From Planoprotostelium fungivorum (taxonomy: Eukaryota; Evosea; Variosea; Cavosteliida; Cavosteliaceae), in NCBI GenBank assembly GCA_003024175.1, contig MDYQ01000078.1:62001-126000 (forward strand): 64,000 nt of DNA, read 5' to 3'. Below, piece by piece: positions 10,724 to 20,936 of this stretch (position 1 is its first letter; each line of letters starts with the position of its first letter). Made by a program: the position numbers and the translations under genes. The notes below the pieces were generated by a model that was not told the DNA's origin, ran no database searches, and saw only the letters and a list, made by a program, of their open reading frames with translations.

Positions 10724-12567
10724 ATGGAAGAACACCCAGTTGACTTGGGATTTGATTATCTGAGAGGAGATGACTTTCAAGAAGATATATATGGAACAAC
10801 ATTTGTAGGATTGAGCGATGACTCTTCACCAGAGGGCATATCGATGTTCAGTGACATAGAAGACACGACAAAAATCGAGGGAAGTCTTCTGGGAGTCAAT
10901 GGGTCAGATCTCTCAAGTCCATTCTCCTCACCATACAACAACAACGACGGCGGATTCGTCTTTGACGTCTCGATGGTCGAGCCGACAGTCACACCCACCG
11001 ATCTGGACGTCTTTGCCAACTTCAAGCCCGATCTGGCGTCTCTCAAAGTAGTTCCATCGACTCCAAAATCGATTGCCAACGTATCGGCAACCTCCAACGA
11101 TTCACAAGCCACCATTGGAAAGAAGAGAGGAAGACCAAAGAAGGTTCCACGAGAGAGTAAGTCGCGATCACGATTTTGGGAGAAACCATCTGAGACCAAA
11201 CAGACGAGAGCACGGATATAAGCGCCGTTTTATTGAAAGAAGAAGAGCTCCTTCGATTGGATTCTGCCCGATATGAAGAACAGATCAGTCTACTCAAATC
11301 GAAGAGGGCTCTTACATTCGCAGAGGAAGAGTGCATCAAGGTAAATTGTAAATCCTTTGTTTCGGGCCCTCCATCCATCTTCTCATTTTCAATCTCACAT
11401 CTTTCTCAGTCACAAAGAAGGCGCATCAAGAACCGCGAGAGTGCTCACAACTCCCGCGAGAGAAAAAGGCAGGCCACAGACGATCTCGCATCGCACATTC
11501 ACATACTGGAAGAAGAGAATCGCAGCCTGAAGACACAATTAAACGCTGTCACATCCGAAAATCAGACTCTCCGCGAGCAATTAGCACGATTCACGAAATC
11601 AACGGGAGCCAACCCAAAGGCCATCGTATCGAGGTGACCCCTCCATCCCTTCATCTTCCACCTCTCATCTTCCATCTCTCATCTTCCACGTCTTCATCTT
11701 CCACGTCTTCATCTTCCATCTCTCATCTTCCGTCTCTTCATCGTGCACCATCTGAATCCATCACAGAGCGAGAGTCACGAAGAAAGTGGCCACGGCAACG
11801 ACTGTCTTTGTCGTTCTCTTCTGCTTCGGACTCTTCCTCCAGCAAGGTAAAGACAACGAGCCCAGCTTATCTTCTGCTCCCACTCGTTCTCTCTTGTCCT
11901 TCGAGGAAGCACAGAGAGTAGAGGGTAATTGCAGTCGTTACGATGCCCCCGTGGAAGGTGAGTCGCATTTGAATGAAACGGTTTTAATGAAATGCGACAG
12001 CTAAGCCGACCGTAGACAAATGGACACCCTCGGGCTCCGAGGTGGCCCGATGGGTCCCCGACGCCGCCCCCGCCGTTCCCGCCAAGGAGGTGAGCGAATT
12101 CTCGGAATATTCCATCTACAACGGTCTCATCTCTTCAGGTCACCGTCTATCCAACTGAAGTCGTCATGAAAGGACAAGCTTCAGATGTCAGCCGCGTCTT
12201 CAACAATGAATCAGCGGAAGCTGAGCCAGTTACGTACGGCAACCTGTGGGAGTGTGGCTTGAAGAGAAGAACCAACACGCACTACTACGCTGTCAGCAAG
12301 CTCGAGCAGATTTTCCCGCCAGAAAGTTCAGAGAATGTTTCGGGGGAGACGTACAAGATGAGCTTTATCATTCCCTCCTCGTCTCTTCCCAGCAAACCCA
12401 ACAATTCCGGGGAACCCACCGTGGTAGAGATCCACACGCAGGTGGGAAGACATGAAGGAGATGACATGTCTCATGATGATCAGGTGTTGGACATCTCTTT
12501 CATCCCTGTCCCCACCTCATCACGAACGACGGTGGAAGAGCCTACCAACGTGGCCATGGTTATCTAA
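10724..12567 (+). CDS. ATF6-like ER-membrane bZIP transcription factor
   Basis: Likely a membrane-tethered stress regulator. The start at 10724 gives MEEHPVDLGFDYLRGDDF, an acidic Ser/Thr-rich activation region. An AT-hook-like KKRGRPKK (about 11120) follows. The bZIP basic region is RRRIKNRESAHNSRERKR (about 11415-11470), followed by a leucine zipper (HIHILEEENRSLKTQL and on). After an intron comes a single TM helix, ATTVFVVLFCFGLFL (about 11789-11835). The luminal part begins GKDNEPSLSSAPTRSLLSF, where RSLL at 11885-11896 fits the site-1 protease pattern RxxL just after the membrane, as in ATF6 and plant bZIP28. A second half of about 150 residues (GNLWECGLKRRTNTHYYAV and on) would be the sensor domain; I do not recognise it. 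The intron before the TM exon holds repeats of CATCTTCCA. Confidence 0.85.
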
Positions 12568-12783
12568 TTGAATGTATAGAATAGAAAAGAATAGAATCTT
12601 GCCCCTCCTCTGTTGATCATCGTTGCAACGAAAAAGTTCAAGTTTGATGTAGAGTGTCGCAGTGCCGCTTGTCTTGCTGACGATGCATTTCTGTGAAGAA
12701 TTGACAGTAGCGTGGTACCATGCATTTTACACATGAAATGATTCCCATAATGTTTGATGAGGTTCAAAAAATTCGATCGACAT

Positions 12784-12889
12784 GGTCAGCCTTCGCTGAA
12801 CGGTCGAAGCGCAATGTCAATCGGCTACTTCGAACATTCTGAAAATCTTTAGACGTTAAACCACCCGCTGACGCTAACGCTTCTTTTGA
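12784..12889 (+). repeat. Dispersed ~105-bp repeat, copy A
   Basis: Shares CGAAGCGCA-TGTCAATCGG-TACTTC and a 3' block CGCTGACGCTAACGCTTCTTTTGA with copies at 13012-13110 and, inverted, 51353-51457. Divergence between copies looks like 15-25 percent by eye, with length changes in the centre. No coding potential and no clear terminal inverted repeats. It could be a short non-autonomous transposon or SINE-like sequence; class unknown. Confidence 0.75.
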
Positions 12890-13011
12890 TCGCCAAGATA
12901 TGGACATCCACCGCATTTTGCTGAACTGTTGCTGGCGCTCAAAACTGACAATCGTAGTAGAATGCAACTTTGTAATAACCATAATAAAATTGACTCAAAA
13001 AACTGCGCGAT

Positions 13012-13110
13012 TGACCTCAGAGTGGTTCACCGAACCATCGAAGCGCACAGTCAATCGGTTACTTCAGAAAGTCATTCCTAAAACCAACCGTTGACGCCAA
13101 CGCTTCTTTT
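13012..13110 (+). repeat. Dispersed ~105-bp repeat, copy B
   Basis: Same orientation as copy A, about 120 bases downstream of its end. It shares ATCGAAGCGCACAGTCAATC and the terminal GACGCCAACGCTTCTTTTG. The A-B pair in one intergenic gap may be a local duplication or two insertions. Confidence 0.75.
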
Positions 13111-13235
13111 GCCATCCTTCAGACTTCTCTCTTTTTCATCCACCATCTGATGACGTCCATCTGATCGACGATCGGATCACTTAAAGAAAGGAGGGAGAGA
13201 AGATGAAAGAGAGAGTAAATGCAGGACGATTGTAT

Positions 13236-15847
13236 TCAATATCTCCTCGACTTGTAAGAATCTTCGTAACCTCCCCAATTATCCAGAGGCCTCTTCCTCG
13301 GGTCACTCTGCGGCAAGAGATTCGACAGGTACTCCGAATCGTAAATCTTCTTCTCGTCCATCAATCTCACCACCTGCATCATCATCATCATCATGTCTTC
13401 ACGCCGTTGATGATGACGACACACCTTTGTGACCTTCCCCCTCTCTTCTTCATCTCCCGCGGCAGACATGACCGAAGCAAAGATATTCTTCAAGTGTGGA
13501 CGGAAGGCAGTGGAGAAATTGTCCGATGTCTCGCCGGGGGCTCTGTTTCTCGAGCTGTGGATGAGTACGTCGTAGACAACGTAGACGATGTTCAGCCTGC
13601 TCTCGAAGGTGGGAGAGAAATCGGCGCGGGAAGCGATGAGCCTGATGACGTTAAGAGGTGGAGCGCATCGCATGCGACGTGTCGATGATCACCTGATGAT
13701 GTCTGTCGCTTGGTTCTGGCGGCTCATGATCCATGTCTTTGTAGATTTGATAGTCTCTTTTTTCGATCCTAAATGGTCCAACAAGCCAGACAGTTCGTTC
13801 ATCATGCCCGGGCCGGAATCTGTATGACATCATCATCTGTCATCATGATATCATCACGATTACCTTGGGAGGGAGGGGGTGGAGGAGGGGAGGAGAAGCC
13901 GGTCGCGCGGTTCGCAGACGGCCCGTCGCTGAATCCAGTGCTGGGGGCGTTGTAGCCCGAGGGGGGAGCGTAAGAGTTGTAGCTTCCGTTTGGCGCGTTG
14001 TAGTTTGACGGAGGTGGTATCGCATTACCGTAGCCAGAGCCGTAATTTGAGGGGGGTGGGTACTGATTGGGACTTGCAGCGTAGGCCGGCTAATTTTTTC
14101 AATTTCCATATTTTCACTTTTTTCTCAAAATTTTTCTTTCATAAAATAAAAAACGCGAGATTCACCTCGGAAGGATAAGCGTTGTGCCCGATCGGTTCCT
14201 GATTTCTTTCAATTTCTTTTTCAAATTTTACGAAAATCCTCACCTGCGGTGCGGCATAACCAACAGGTTCTCCTTCACCTTTTCCGTGTTTCGTCATCCA
14301 CAGTCTCCACTTGTAATAACCGTGGTGCATCCCTTCAGGCAAGAGAAACGAAAATTTCGGGTTGCCCTTCTGCCTCTCGATCGTTGTCTGCTCGAATTGT
14401 GGACCGTTCTTCGCGACAAACTCGCACAGCTTATCGATGGTCTGGGTCGTCTGAATGTCCGAAGGGGGTGGATATTGGGCGGGTGGGACATCTACAACGG
14501 GGGGCGGGGGAGGTTGGTACGATTGCGATCCACCTGAGAGGGTGAGACGGAGATTCCGCGGAAGGTACGAGGAATCACCGTAGTAATCTCCGCGGTCTCC
14601 GCGGTCGCCGCGGTCGGAAAATCTTCCACCGCCGCCGCCGCCGCCACCGGGTGCCCCCGGTGGCTCAGTGTCTTTACCATAATTGATTCGAATGGGTGTC
14701 TCTATCAATATCTGTCCCTGCATGGCTGACTTAGCCGCCTGCGCGGCGTCCAGAGTGTAAAAATTGACAAAGGCACAATTCTTGTGGGCGAGCGTTCTGG
14801 TGTTCAAATGAGGGGAGGAGAGAGAAGAATGAATTTCACCGAATCTTTTCGATTGGACCGTAGCGAGAGAAAGCATTACGAATCACGCCTTCGTCTACAC
14901 CGGGGCCGATGCTGCCGAGCCACAAATTGCGGCAGGCTCTCGACTCGTCTTCTCGGCCTGTATTTTTCAGGGAAAATTCGGGCGGGAAACCGCACCACCA
15001 CCCGGTCTGTCACCCTCTTGTCTGCCCCAGCCCATTTTGATGGGCTGACCGCAGATTGTGTAGCCTTTCATGAGGTTGTGGGCTTTTATTGCCGCATCTA
15101 ATTCGCCGAATTTGATGAAAGCACAAGCCAATTGAGGCACGATCTGTCGCATTCAGATGGAATCTGCGAATGCGACTCACCCTGATGTGTTCGATGCTGC
15201 CGAAGGGGGAGAAGGCTCGTTGTAGATCGATCTCGGTGGCTTCTGGAGATAAACTTCCCACCCAGACTGATCTGCAAGGAGCAGAAGGTGGAGGTCCTTT
15301 TGTTCATGAGATGAGATCACGATGGACGAGAACAAGGAAATAGAAGAGAGAGATACGCACCACCAGCAGAGTGTCTGTCTGAGTAGTAGCTGTTGCCGTA
15401 GTCTTGTGAGTAATCTTGAGCGGGGGCGGCTGCTGCTTCTGATCCGTAGTATCCTCCGTAATTCTGTGCACCGTATCCTCCATAACCTGCTGTGGAGATG
15501 TCATCATGTGATGGTTGTATTTTGGAGATGGATGGTTTTCAGAGAAGAAGAGGAAGGAGAGAGAATGGAAAGTTGAGGATCGGGTTCGTGTGTTTTCTTG
15601 CGATGCCGATTCGAATCATTCAATCAGATCCATCGCTCACCATTCGAACCCATTTGGGCGTAGTAAGCTTGGACTTGCTCAGGGGTCCACTATGATTCGA
15701 TTAAATCTAGTTCCTAACCGGGAAAATGTGATCTGATATGATAAATGAATACTTCACCTGCTGCTGCTCTCCACCATATTGCTGTTGATCTCCGTATCCT
15801 GCATGTTGGTAGTCCTCGCGAGGTGGCGCTCCCTCCTCGGTGGACAT
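13236..15847 (-). CDS. RRM-SURP-CID RNA-binding protein (SR140/U2SURP-like)
   Basis: Likely nuclear pre-mRNA splicing factor. The start at 15847 gives MSTEEGAPPREDYQHAGYGD and a Gln/Tyr/Gly-rich low-complexity lead. RRM1 has VGSLSPEATEIDLQRAFSPF and ACAFIKFGELDAAIKAH. RRM2 has NLWLGSIGPGVDEGVIRNAF and CAFVNFYTLDAAQAAKSAM. A Gly/Arg/Asp stretch follows. Next is a SURP module (IDKLCEFVAKNGPQFEQTTI, then FLLPEGMHHGYYKWRLW), then a Pro/Tyr/Asn-rich linker. The C-terminal CID-type helical domain includes ADFSPTFESRLNIVYVVYDV. The protein ends DSYKSRRY. SURP followed by CID after an RRM is the layout of U2-snRNP-associated SR140; that protein has one RRM, so the second RRM here is a difference. CID domains bind RNA polymerase II CTD repeats. 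Confidence 0.88.
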
Positions 15848-15995
15848 GGTGGTTCGTATGGGAAAAGATGATGCAAACGTTTTCGGTTTCTTTCATTCTT
15901 TTTCTTAGAATTTTTCAACATGGACCAGCTCTCTCTAGCCTGTCGATGGACCCAACCCTTGGCTGGTGGACTCTCTACACGTGTGTCGCTGTTCC

Positions 15996-16483
15996 TCAAG
16001 TGACCTCAAAATCGGCCGGAGGCTGCCCGATGAAATGAGCGAAACACAAGACACCGCAACAGCAGCAGCAACCCAACAGAGCAGCTACAACACCTCTTCC
16101 TACGACAGAATAATCGTATTCCTGATGATCATCGGTTAGTGTAATCAAGGGACAGACGACGAAAATAGAAGGTGGTGGTATGTTGATGAATTTGAAACGC
16201 ACCTGGTCGTGCTCGTAGCCTGAATAATCTCCTTTTGGTGCATAGACCAATCCAAGAAAGAATAATAGATTCGTCACTACCATGATGAGGAAGCAACAGA
16301 AGCTATAGACGATGAGTCTTTCGAATCCACTAACCGATATGTAGTGAATGGAAAGCTGACTCACGCGATACGTGCATTGCTGAAACGGAAAGATAGACAG
16401 AATAAGAGGAGACTGACGCCCAACAAGATGATAACAGCTATGATGCCCCAGCCAACGCTGCCGACTCTCGCATCGGCAGACAT
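15996..16483 (-). CDS. Small multi-pass membrane protein of unknown function
   Basis: Not recognised. The start at 16483 gives MSADARVGSVGWGIIAVIIL. Two introns (one of 35 nt) close in frame to give about 125 residues. Three hydrophobic segments are visible: WGIIAVIILLGVSLLLFCL, IVYSFCCFLIMVVTNLLFF and VVAALLGCCCCCGVLCFAHF. The last contains five consecutive cysteines, a likely palmitoylation cluster. A tyrosine-rich loop (GDYSGYEHDQ, EYDYS) lies between helices 2 and 3. The C-terminus is PPADFEVT. Upstream sequence to the next start at 16956 shows no convincing gene. Confidence 0.65.
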
Positions 16484-16955
16484 GACGATTAGCCGCCTGT
16501 TGTTCTTGATCGTTGGTCACGCGGGAAGCTTCTGGGCGGCCCTCTACAACGATACTATCATCCAGATTAGGAGTTTGTGCAATGTCGATAGCTTCGAAGT
16601 TGTCTGGGTCAGCCGCCAACAGAAGAATTACCATCGAGGTTGATCATCAGAATGTGATGTGTTACAGCCCTCGTATACTTAGACATCTCCTTACCTTGAC
16701 AAAATGCTCTAAAATATGGTGGTTCTTCTTCGAATACGACTCAGCTTCCAATGCTTGTCCTCTGTTGCATTCTCTGAATATCTCGGCAGCCATGACAGAT
16801 ATGCATCTACAACACCATAGGTCCTCCAAATTGCACAGAGCATCACTTTTGACCATCACAGAGGTGAACTGCATAGATCGTACGTATCATCATCTGTTCG
16901 AGATGTGGATCACTTTGAACTCGTTCTATTGTTGCTGACGTTGCGAATGCAGACC

Positions 16956-19627
16956 ATGGACTGGGGAGCGTTGCATGCAACACTGAAGAAGGCTCCTGTC
17001 AAAAAGAAGACAGTGAAAAAGACAGTCTCCAGGGGTGAGCGAAATCACGATTCCATCCGATTGACACCCAACCAGCTGAGTCGAAGACGGAAGACAAGAC
17101 AGAGAGGTGAATCCATTACGAATGTCTTCAACGTGATGACTTCGACTCAGTTCGACATCACCATTTGATGATTCCCGAGGCACACAAGATGACGCCCAAA
17201 CTGGATCGGAACAACCAGATGAAGTGGAATCACCCCATTTAGATGACGGATCAGAGGAAGAGAAGAGACAAAAGGAGGAGAACAAGTTGAGAGAGGAAGA
17301 GAAGAGAAAGGAAGAAGAGAAGGCAGCGGCAGAGAGATTGGAGAGGGAAACATTAATCGAAGAAAAGAAAAGAGAAGAGAAGAAGCGAGAAGAAGAGAAA
17401 TTGAAAGAGGAAGAGAAGTTGAAAGAAGAGAAGAGGAGAGAAGAAGAATTGAAAGAGAAGAACAAGAGAGAGGAGGAGAAGAGACAAGAAGAAGAGAAGA
17501 AGAGACAAGAAGAGAAGAGACAAGAGGAAGAGAAAAAGAGACAAGAAGAAAAGAGACAAGAAGAAGAGAAGAAGAGAGAAGAACAACCAATGATACAAGT
17601 CAGCTCACCTCCACCCATTCCAAATCGAATTCCAAAGATTCTATTGAAGGAACAACCTCCCACTACCACGGATACATCCTCTACAACGAGCCTCCAAACC
17701 TTGGAGGGAGGGTAAATTTTGATCAGTCTTTTCTCAATGGATTGAAACTTCATCCAGTTCTACGCAAGAAGCGGCGGATAAGTTGAGGAGATCCAGCGAT
17801 GCTGATGAAGAGGTGAGACTTGATCGTGATCGTGATCGTGATCGTGATGATCATGAAGATCATCGTGATCATCCTCGATTGACATGTGACAGACGAAATC
17901 CAAGAGCCCCAGATTGAAATCTCCTCGAAAGATCGAGCCGGGAGGTGAAGGCAGCGCAATAAATTGGACCAATCTACACCGACTCACAACCTACACGAGA
18001 CCTACCATCGGTGCGTCCATCCTTTTTATTCTATATCCACCTCATCTCATTCTATTCTCTCTCCTCTCCCCCTCACATAATGGACATCCAATCGATTTTA
18101 TTTCATTTTATTCCCCTCATCTATTTCTCTTTCTCTTCTTCACACGCAAAAAGAACGAACGAATTAAAGTTATCTCTTAAAGTAAAATAGGAGAGGAGGC
18201 CAGAGTCAAGAAAGTCATCGAAGAGATCTCGCAGGAAGATCCAGAGAAGAAGAAGAGAGACGAAGAAATGGCAAAGAAGAGACAATTCATCGTGAATGAG
18301 ATTCTCACCACAGAGAGAAAATATGTCGCCGCCCTCGACGTACTGGTTAACGTGAGTTCGCGAAATTTCAACGAAATCTAACGACGAAAGGGATTTTACC
18401 TTCCCATGTGTCAAGAGTGGGCCAACATCGGTCTACAATCGATGGAAACGGTGTACAGAATATTCGGAAAAGTCAGTGAAATTTCATAGAATTTTGGAAT
18501 TTTGGCTCATTGTAGATAGGTGGACGTGTTGCGGCATAATCACGAATTCTTATTGAAGGGATTAGAGGACAGATTGGAACACTGGACGCCAGATAAAAAG
18601 ATCGGAGATCTATTCTTAGATCAGGTGGGACGTACCGTACGTTCACAATTGACTCGTTGTAGACTGATTTCCTCCTGCGCTACCGACATTACGTCAACAA
18701 TTACAACGTGGCCCTGCAGACTCTATCGGCACACCTTCAAATACCAGAGTTCAAAACTTTCATCCGGGTGATTTTCTCTCTTTCACTATCACATCGCGAA
18801 ATCGATCCACTTTTTATTCATTTTATTTCAGACTCGCGAAGCTGCCCCAGAGTGCAAGCATAGCGACCTCGGCAGCTATCTCATCGAGCCCATCCAAAGG
18901 ATTCCCCGCTACGAGATGTTGCTTAGAGATCTCCTCAGAAAGACGGACGCAGAACATCCCGACCATCACAACATAAGAGCTGCTCTGACCAAAATAGAAG
19001 AGATCATGAAATTCATCAACGAACAGAAGAAGAATTCGGAAGAGATTCAAAAGGTGGAGGCTAAATTGGGGGAGAAGGTATCGCAGGGTCTGGTGAGATT
19101 GGAAATCGAGTTGAAATTTGGGACTGACGGGGATAGTGGTTGTACAATAGAAAATATTACAAGGAGGGAACTCTATACATCGTGGCCAATCGAGGGGCAG
19201 ACAAAGAGCGTCACGCCTTCTTGTTCAATAATCTGTTATTACTCTGTAAAGAATTGACCGAAGAAGTGAGTCTCTACAACGTTGTAGATCATCAGTTCAT
19301 CTCTTCCAGGAATACGAAGAAGGTGGTCCCATCTACAGAGTGAAAGAGACCATCGGCATAGACACAAACACCCACCTCTTACCCTGGATCGCACCAAAAG
19401 GTGAACCCTTTCATCTCAGCGTCTCATATCTAAACTCACAATCAGGACAATCGACCGGCTTCGTTCATATCGAAGTGCAGAAGAGACGACACACGTTCAG
19501 AGAAGATACGGCGGAGGCGACTCTGGCGTGGTACAAGACGATGGAGCAGGTCAGGGAGGATTTGAAGGCAGATTCCATCGCGAACGTTCTGAAAACGAAC
19601 CGAAGGCATTCGAATAATCCAGAATAA
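16956..19627 (+). CDS. RhoGEF with long charged coiled coil, DH and PH domains
   Basis: Activates Rho-family GTPases by nucleotide exchange. The start at 16956 gives MDWGALHATLKKAPVKKKTV. The main exon (about 17170-17715) encodes a highly charged coiled coil of E/K/R/Q repeats (REEEKRQEEEKKRQEEKRQE style). The DH domain opens with FIVNEILTTERKYVAALDVL (CR1) and runs through MCQEWANIGLQSMETVYRIF. It closes with GSYLIEPIQRIPRYEMLLRD (CR3, about 18860-18930). A PH domain follows (NRKYYKEGTLYIVANRGADK, LFNNLLLLCKEL). The last exon ends NVLKTNRRHSNNPE. The intron at 19267 carries the palindrome CTACAACGTTGTAG (19274-19287). The intron near 17820 is full of TGATCG repeats. Target GTPase unknown. 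Confidence 0.9.
17818..17860. repeat. (TGATCG)n repeat in RhoGEF intron
   Basis: Six-base unit GATCGT repeated four times, then GATGATCATG. Confidence 0.85.
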
Positions 19628-20333
19628 AGACTCGTTCGGTTCCAGACGTGATCACGATCCTCTCCAGAAAGAAACACTATCCCTTGGCCCGTGATCGCCC
19701 AAACAGAATCGGCTCCACTTGATAAAATCATCCGGTGAAAGATCTTGGCTTACCGCGAGACTTCGTTGAACAGATCGTTCACTCTCTGTAACGTAGATTT
19801 CGTAACTTTCATGGTTGTTGAGATGTCCTCGGTGAGTTGAAAGCTACTTAGTTGGTGCTCTATGGAAATCCAGATGGTGATGGTAGCAGTGATCCATTTA
19901 CCCAATTTTGAACGTGCACCGAGACAAGAGGTGGTACTGACGCACTGGCTTGATGGGTGTCGCTGAAGCTAGTCCAGGTCTATCTTTCCTCTTGTCGACT
20001 CATTGGCCACAAAGAATCGATCGTCAGACAGATGGAAAACGAAATGTACGTTTACTCTTTGCTCGGTCATTCTAGCGTTCTCTGAGTGAAGGCGAGAGAT
20101 GCAAAGAATATACATATGCATCCAGTGTGGACACTGGTGACAAAGTTTCACCTGACAGCCTCCAGACGTCCATCTGCGTGGGGTCATGACGCACTTTCAT
20201 TGCGCAAGTCGTTGTGTGTTAGTTTGGCGAGCAAAATGTCTCTGGTCACGCATCTCTGAGGGTTTCGGGCAAGAGCTCCCTGATTGCGTGACATTCAAAT
20301 CACAGAGGAAGCATCAGCGGAGAGCAGCAGCAG
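19628..20333. other. Gene-poor stretch downstream of the RhoGEF
   Basis: About 700 bases with several short open frames on both strands but none with family resemblance or intron structure like the neighbours. It may hold the RhoGEF 3' end and the promoter and 5' exon of the small IQ-motif gene that follows. Confidence 0.35.
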
Positions 20334-20652
20334 ATGAGGAGTATGCTTTCGAGGACGACTATCATTCAGAAGGCACTACGGAGCCATCTGGCCCGAATGA
20401 AGGCGTCGCCACCGCGGCAGGACCGTGATGCTGACGCGAGGGATGATCGAGGAGGGATCAGAGGTGTTCGAACAGCTGAGCTGTGTACCAGAAGAAGAAC
20501 AGGTGACAAGCTGAGCTCGTGTGAGAGGCCAATCGAAAGGATTGGATATGAACAATATCAATCTCAGAATCGGTTTCTGTTTATTGTGAATATAATTTTC
20601 ATCTTCTAATTGAATTGCAGACGATGAGAGTGCGAGCAGAGAGAGTTGGTGA
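20334..20652 (+). CDS. Possible small IQ-motif protein
   Basis: Weakly supported. An ATG at 20334 opens MRSMLSRTTIIQKALRSHLA, which contains an IQ calmodulin-binding pattern (IIQKALRSHLAR). Splicing out a 120-nt intron (GTGACAAG... to ...TTGCAG, about 20505-20622) gives a short C-terminus, RRRTDDESASRESW. The frame upstream of the ATG meets a stop unless an earlier exon is spliced on, and I could not find one. The gene might be longer, or this could be chance. Role, if real: calmodulin or myosin-light-chain binding. Confidence 0.3.
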
Positions 20653-20734
20653 TTCTGGCGCTGCTCGTTCTGCCTGTCGATATGTCCAGGTAAAGGTCAT
20701 AAGCGCGTAGATCAAAATTTTGCAATGACCCGAT

Positions 20735-20739
20735 AAAAA
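20735..20739 (-). terminator. Pol III oligo-T terminator of tRNA-Arg
   Basis: Five consecutive T on the transcribed sense strand shortly after the mature tRNA end. Confidence 0.7.
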
Positions 20740-20745
20740 TCTTAC

Positions 20746-20818
20746 CACCCGATTTGGGGTTCGAACCCAAGGCCTACAGCTTAGAAGGCTGTCGCTCTTC
20801 CAACTGAGCTAACCGGGT
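20746..20818 (-). tRNA. tRNA-Arg (anticodon TCT)
   Basis: Complete 73-nt cloverleaf on the minus strand. The acceptor stem ACCCGGT pairs with ATCGGGT, with one G-T pair. The D arm is GCTC-AGTTGGAA-GAGC. The anticodon stem ACAGC/GCTGT encloses the loop CTTCTAA, anticodon TCT. The T arm is TTGGG-TTCGAAC-CCCAA, and the discriminator is G. A and B boxes are standard. No intron. A run of T (TTTTT on the minus strand, 20735-20739) lies about 6 bases past the 3' end and fits an RNA polymerase III terminator. It reads AGA codons. Confidence 0.97.
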
Positions 20819-20936
20819 AGATGTCGATTGGCTGATTTCAAGTAGGACATCTGTTGCCAAAACTGCATATATAGGGTCTCATTTGATGTCAATCCTGACT
20901 ACAACCGCTTCTGAGGAAAAAGGAGATCTCAGAAAC

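Larger units (their letters stand above)
12568..13235. other. Convergent intergenic region holding two copies of a dispersed repeat
   Basis: About 670 bases between the 3' ends of the ATF6-like and RRM-SURP-CID genes. Apart from the two repeat copies listed separately I see no gene. No ORF here resembles a known family. Confidence 0.6.

Noticed and set aside
16513-16938. Plus-strand frame before the RhoGEF as an upstream gene
   Set aside because: No conserved motif, and it overlaps the antisense of the small membrane-protein 5' region. The RhoGEF start at 16956 is better supported.
17224-17715. Long minus-strand frames rich in Ser/Leu/Phe opposite the RhoGEF coiled coil
   Set aside because: They are the reverse complement of a GAA/GAG/AGA-rich coiled-coil exon; the plus strand splices into a DH domain.
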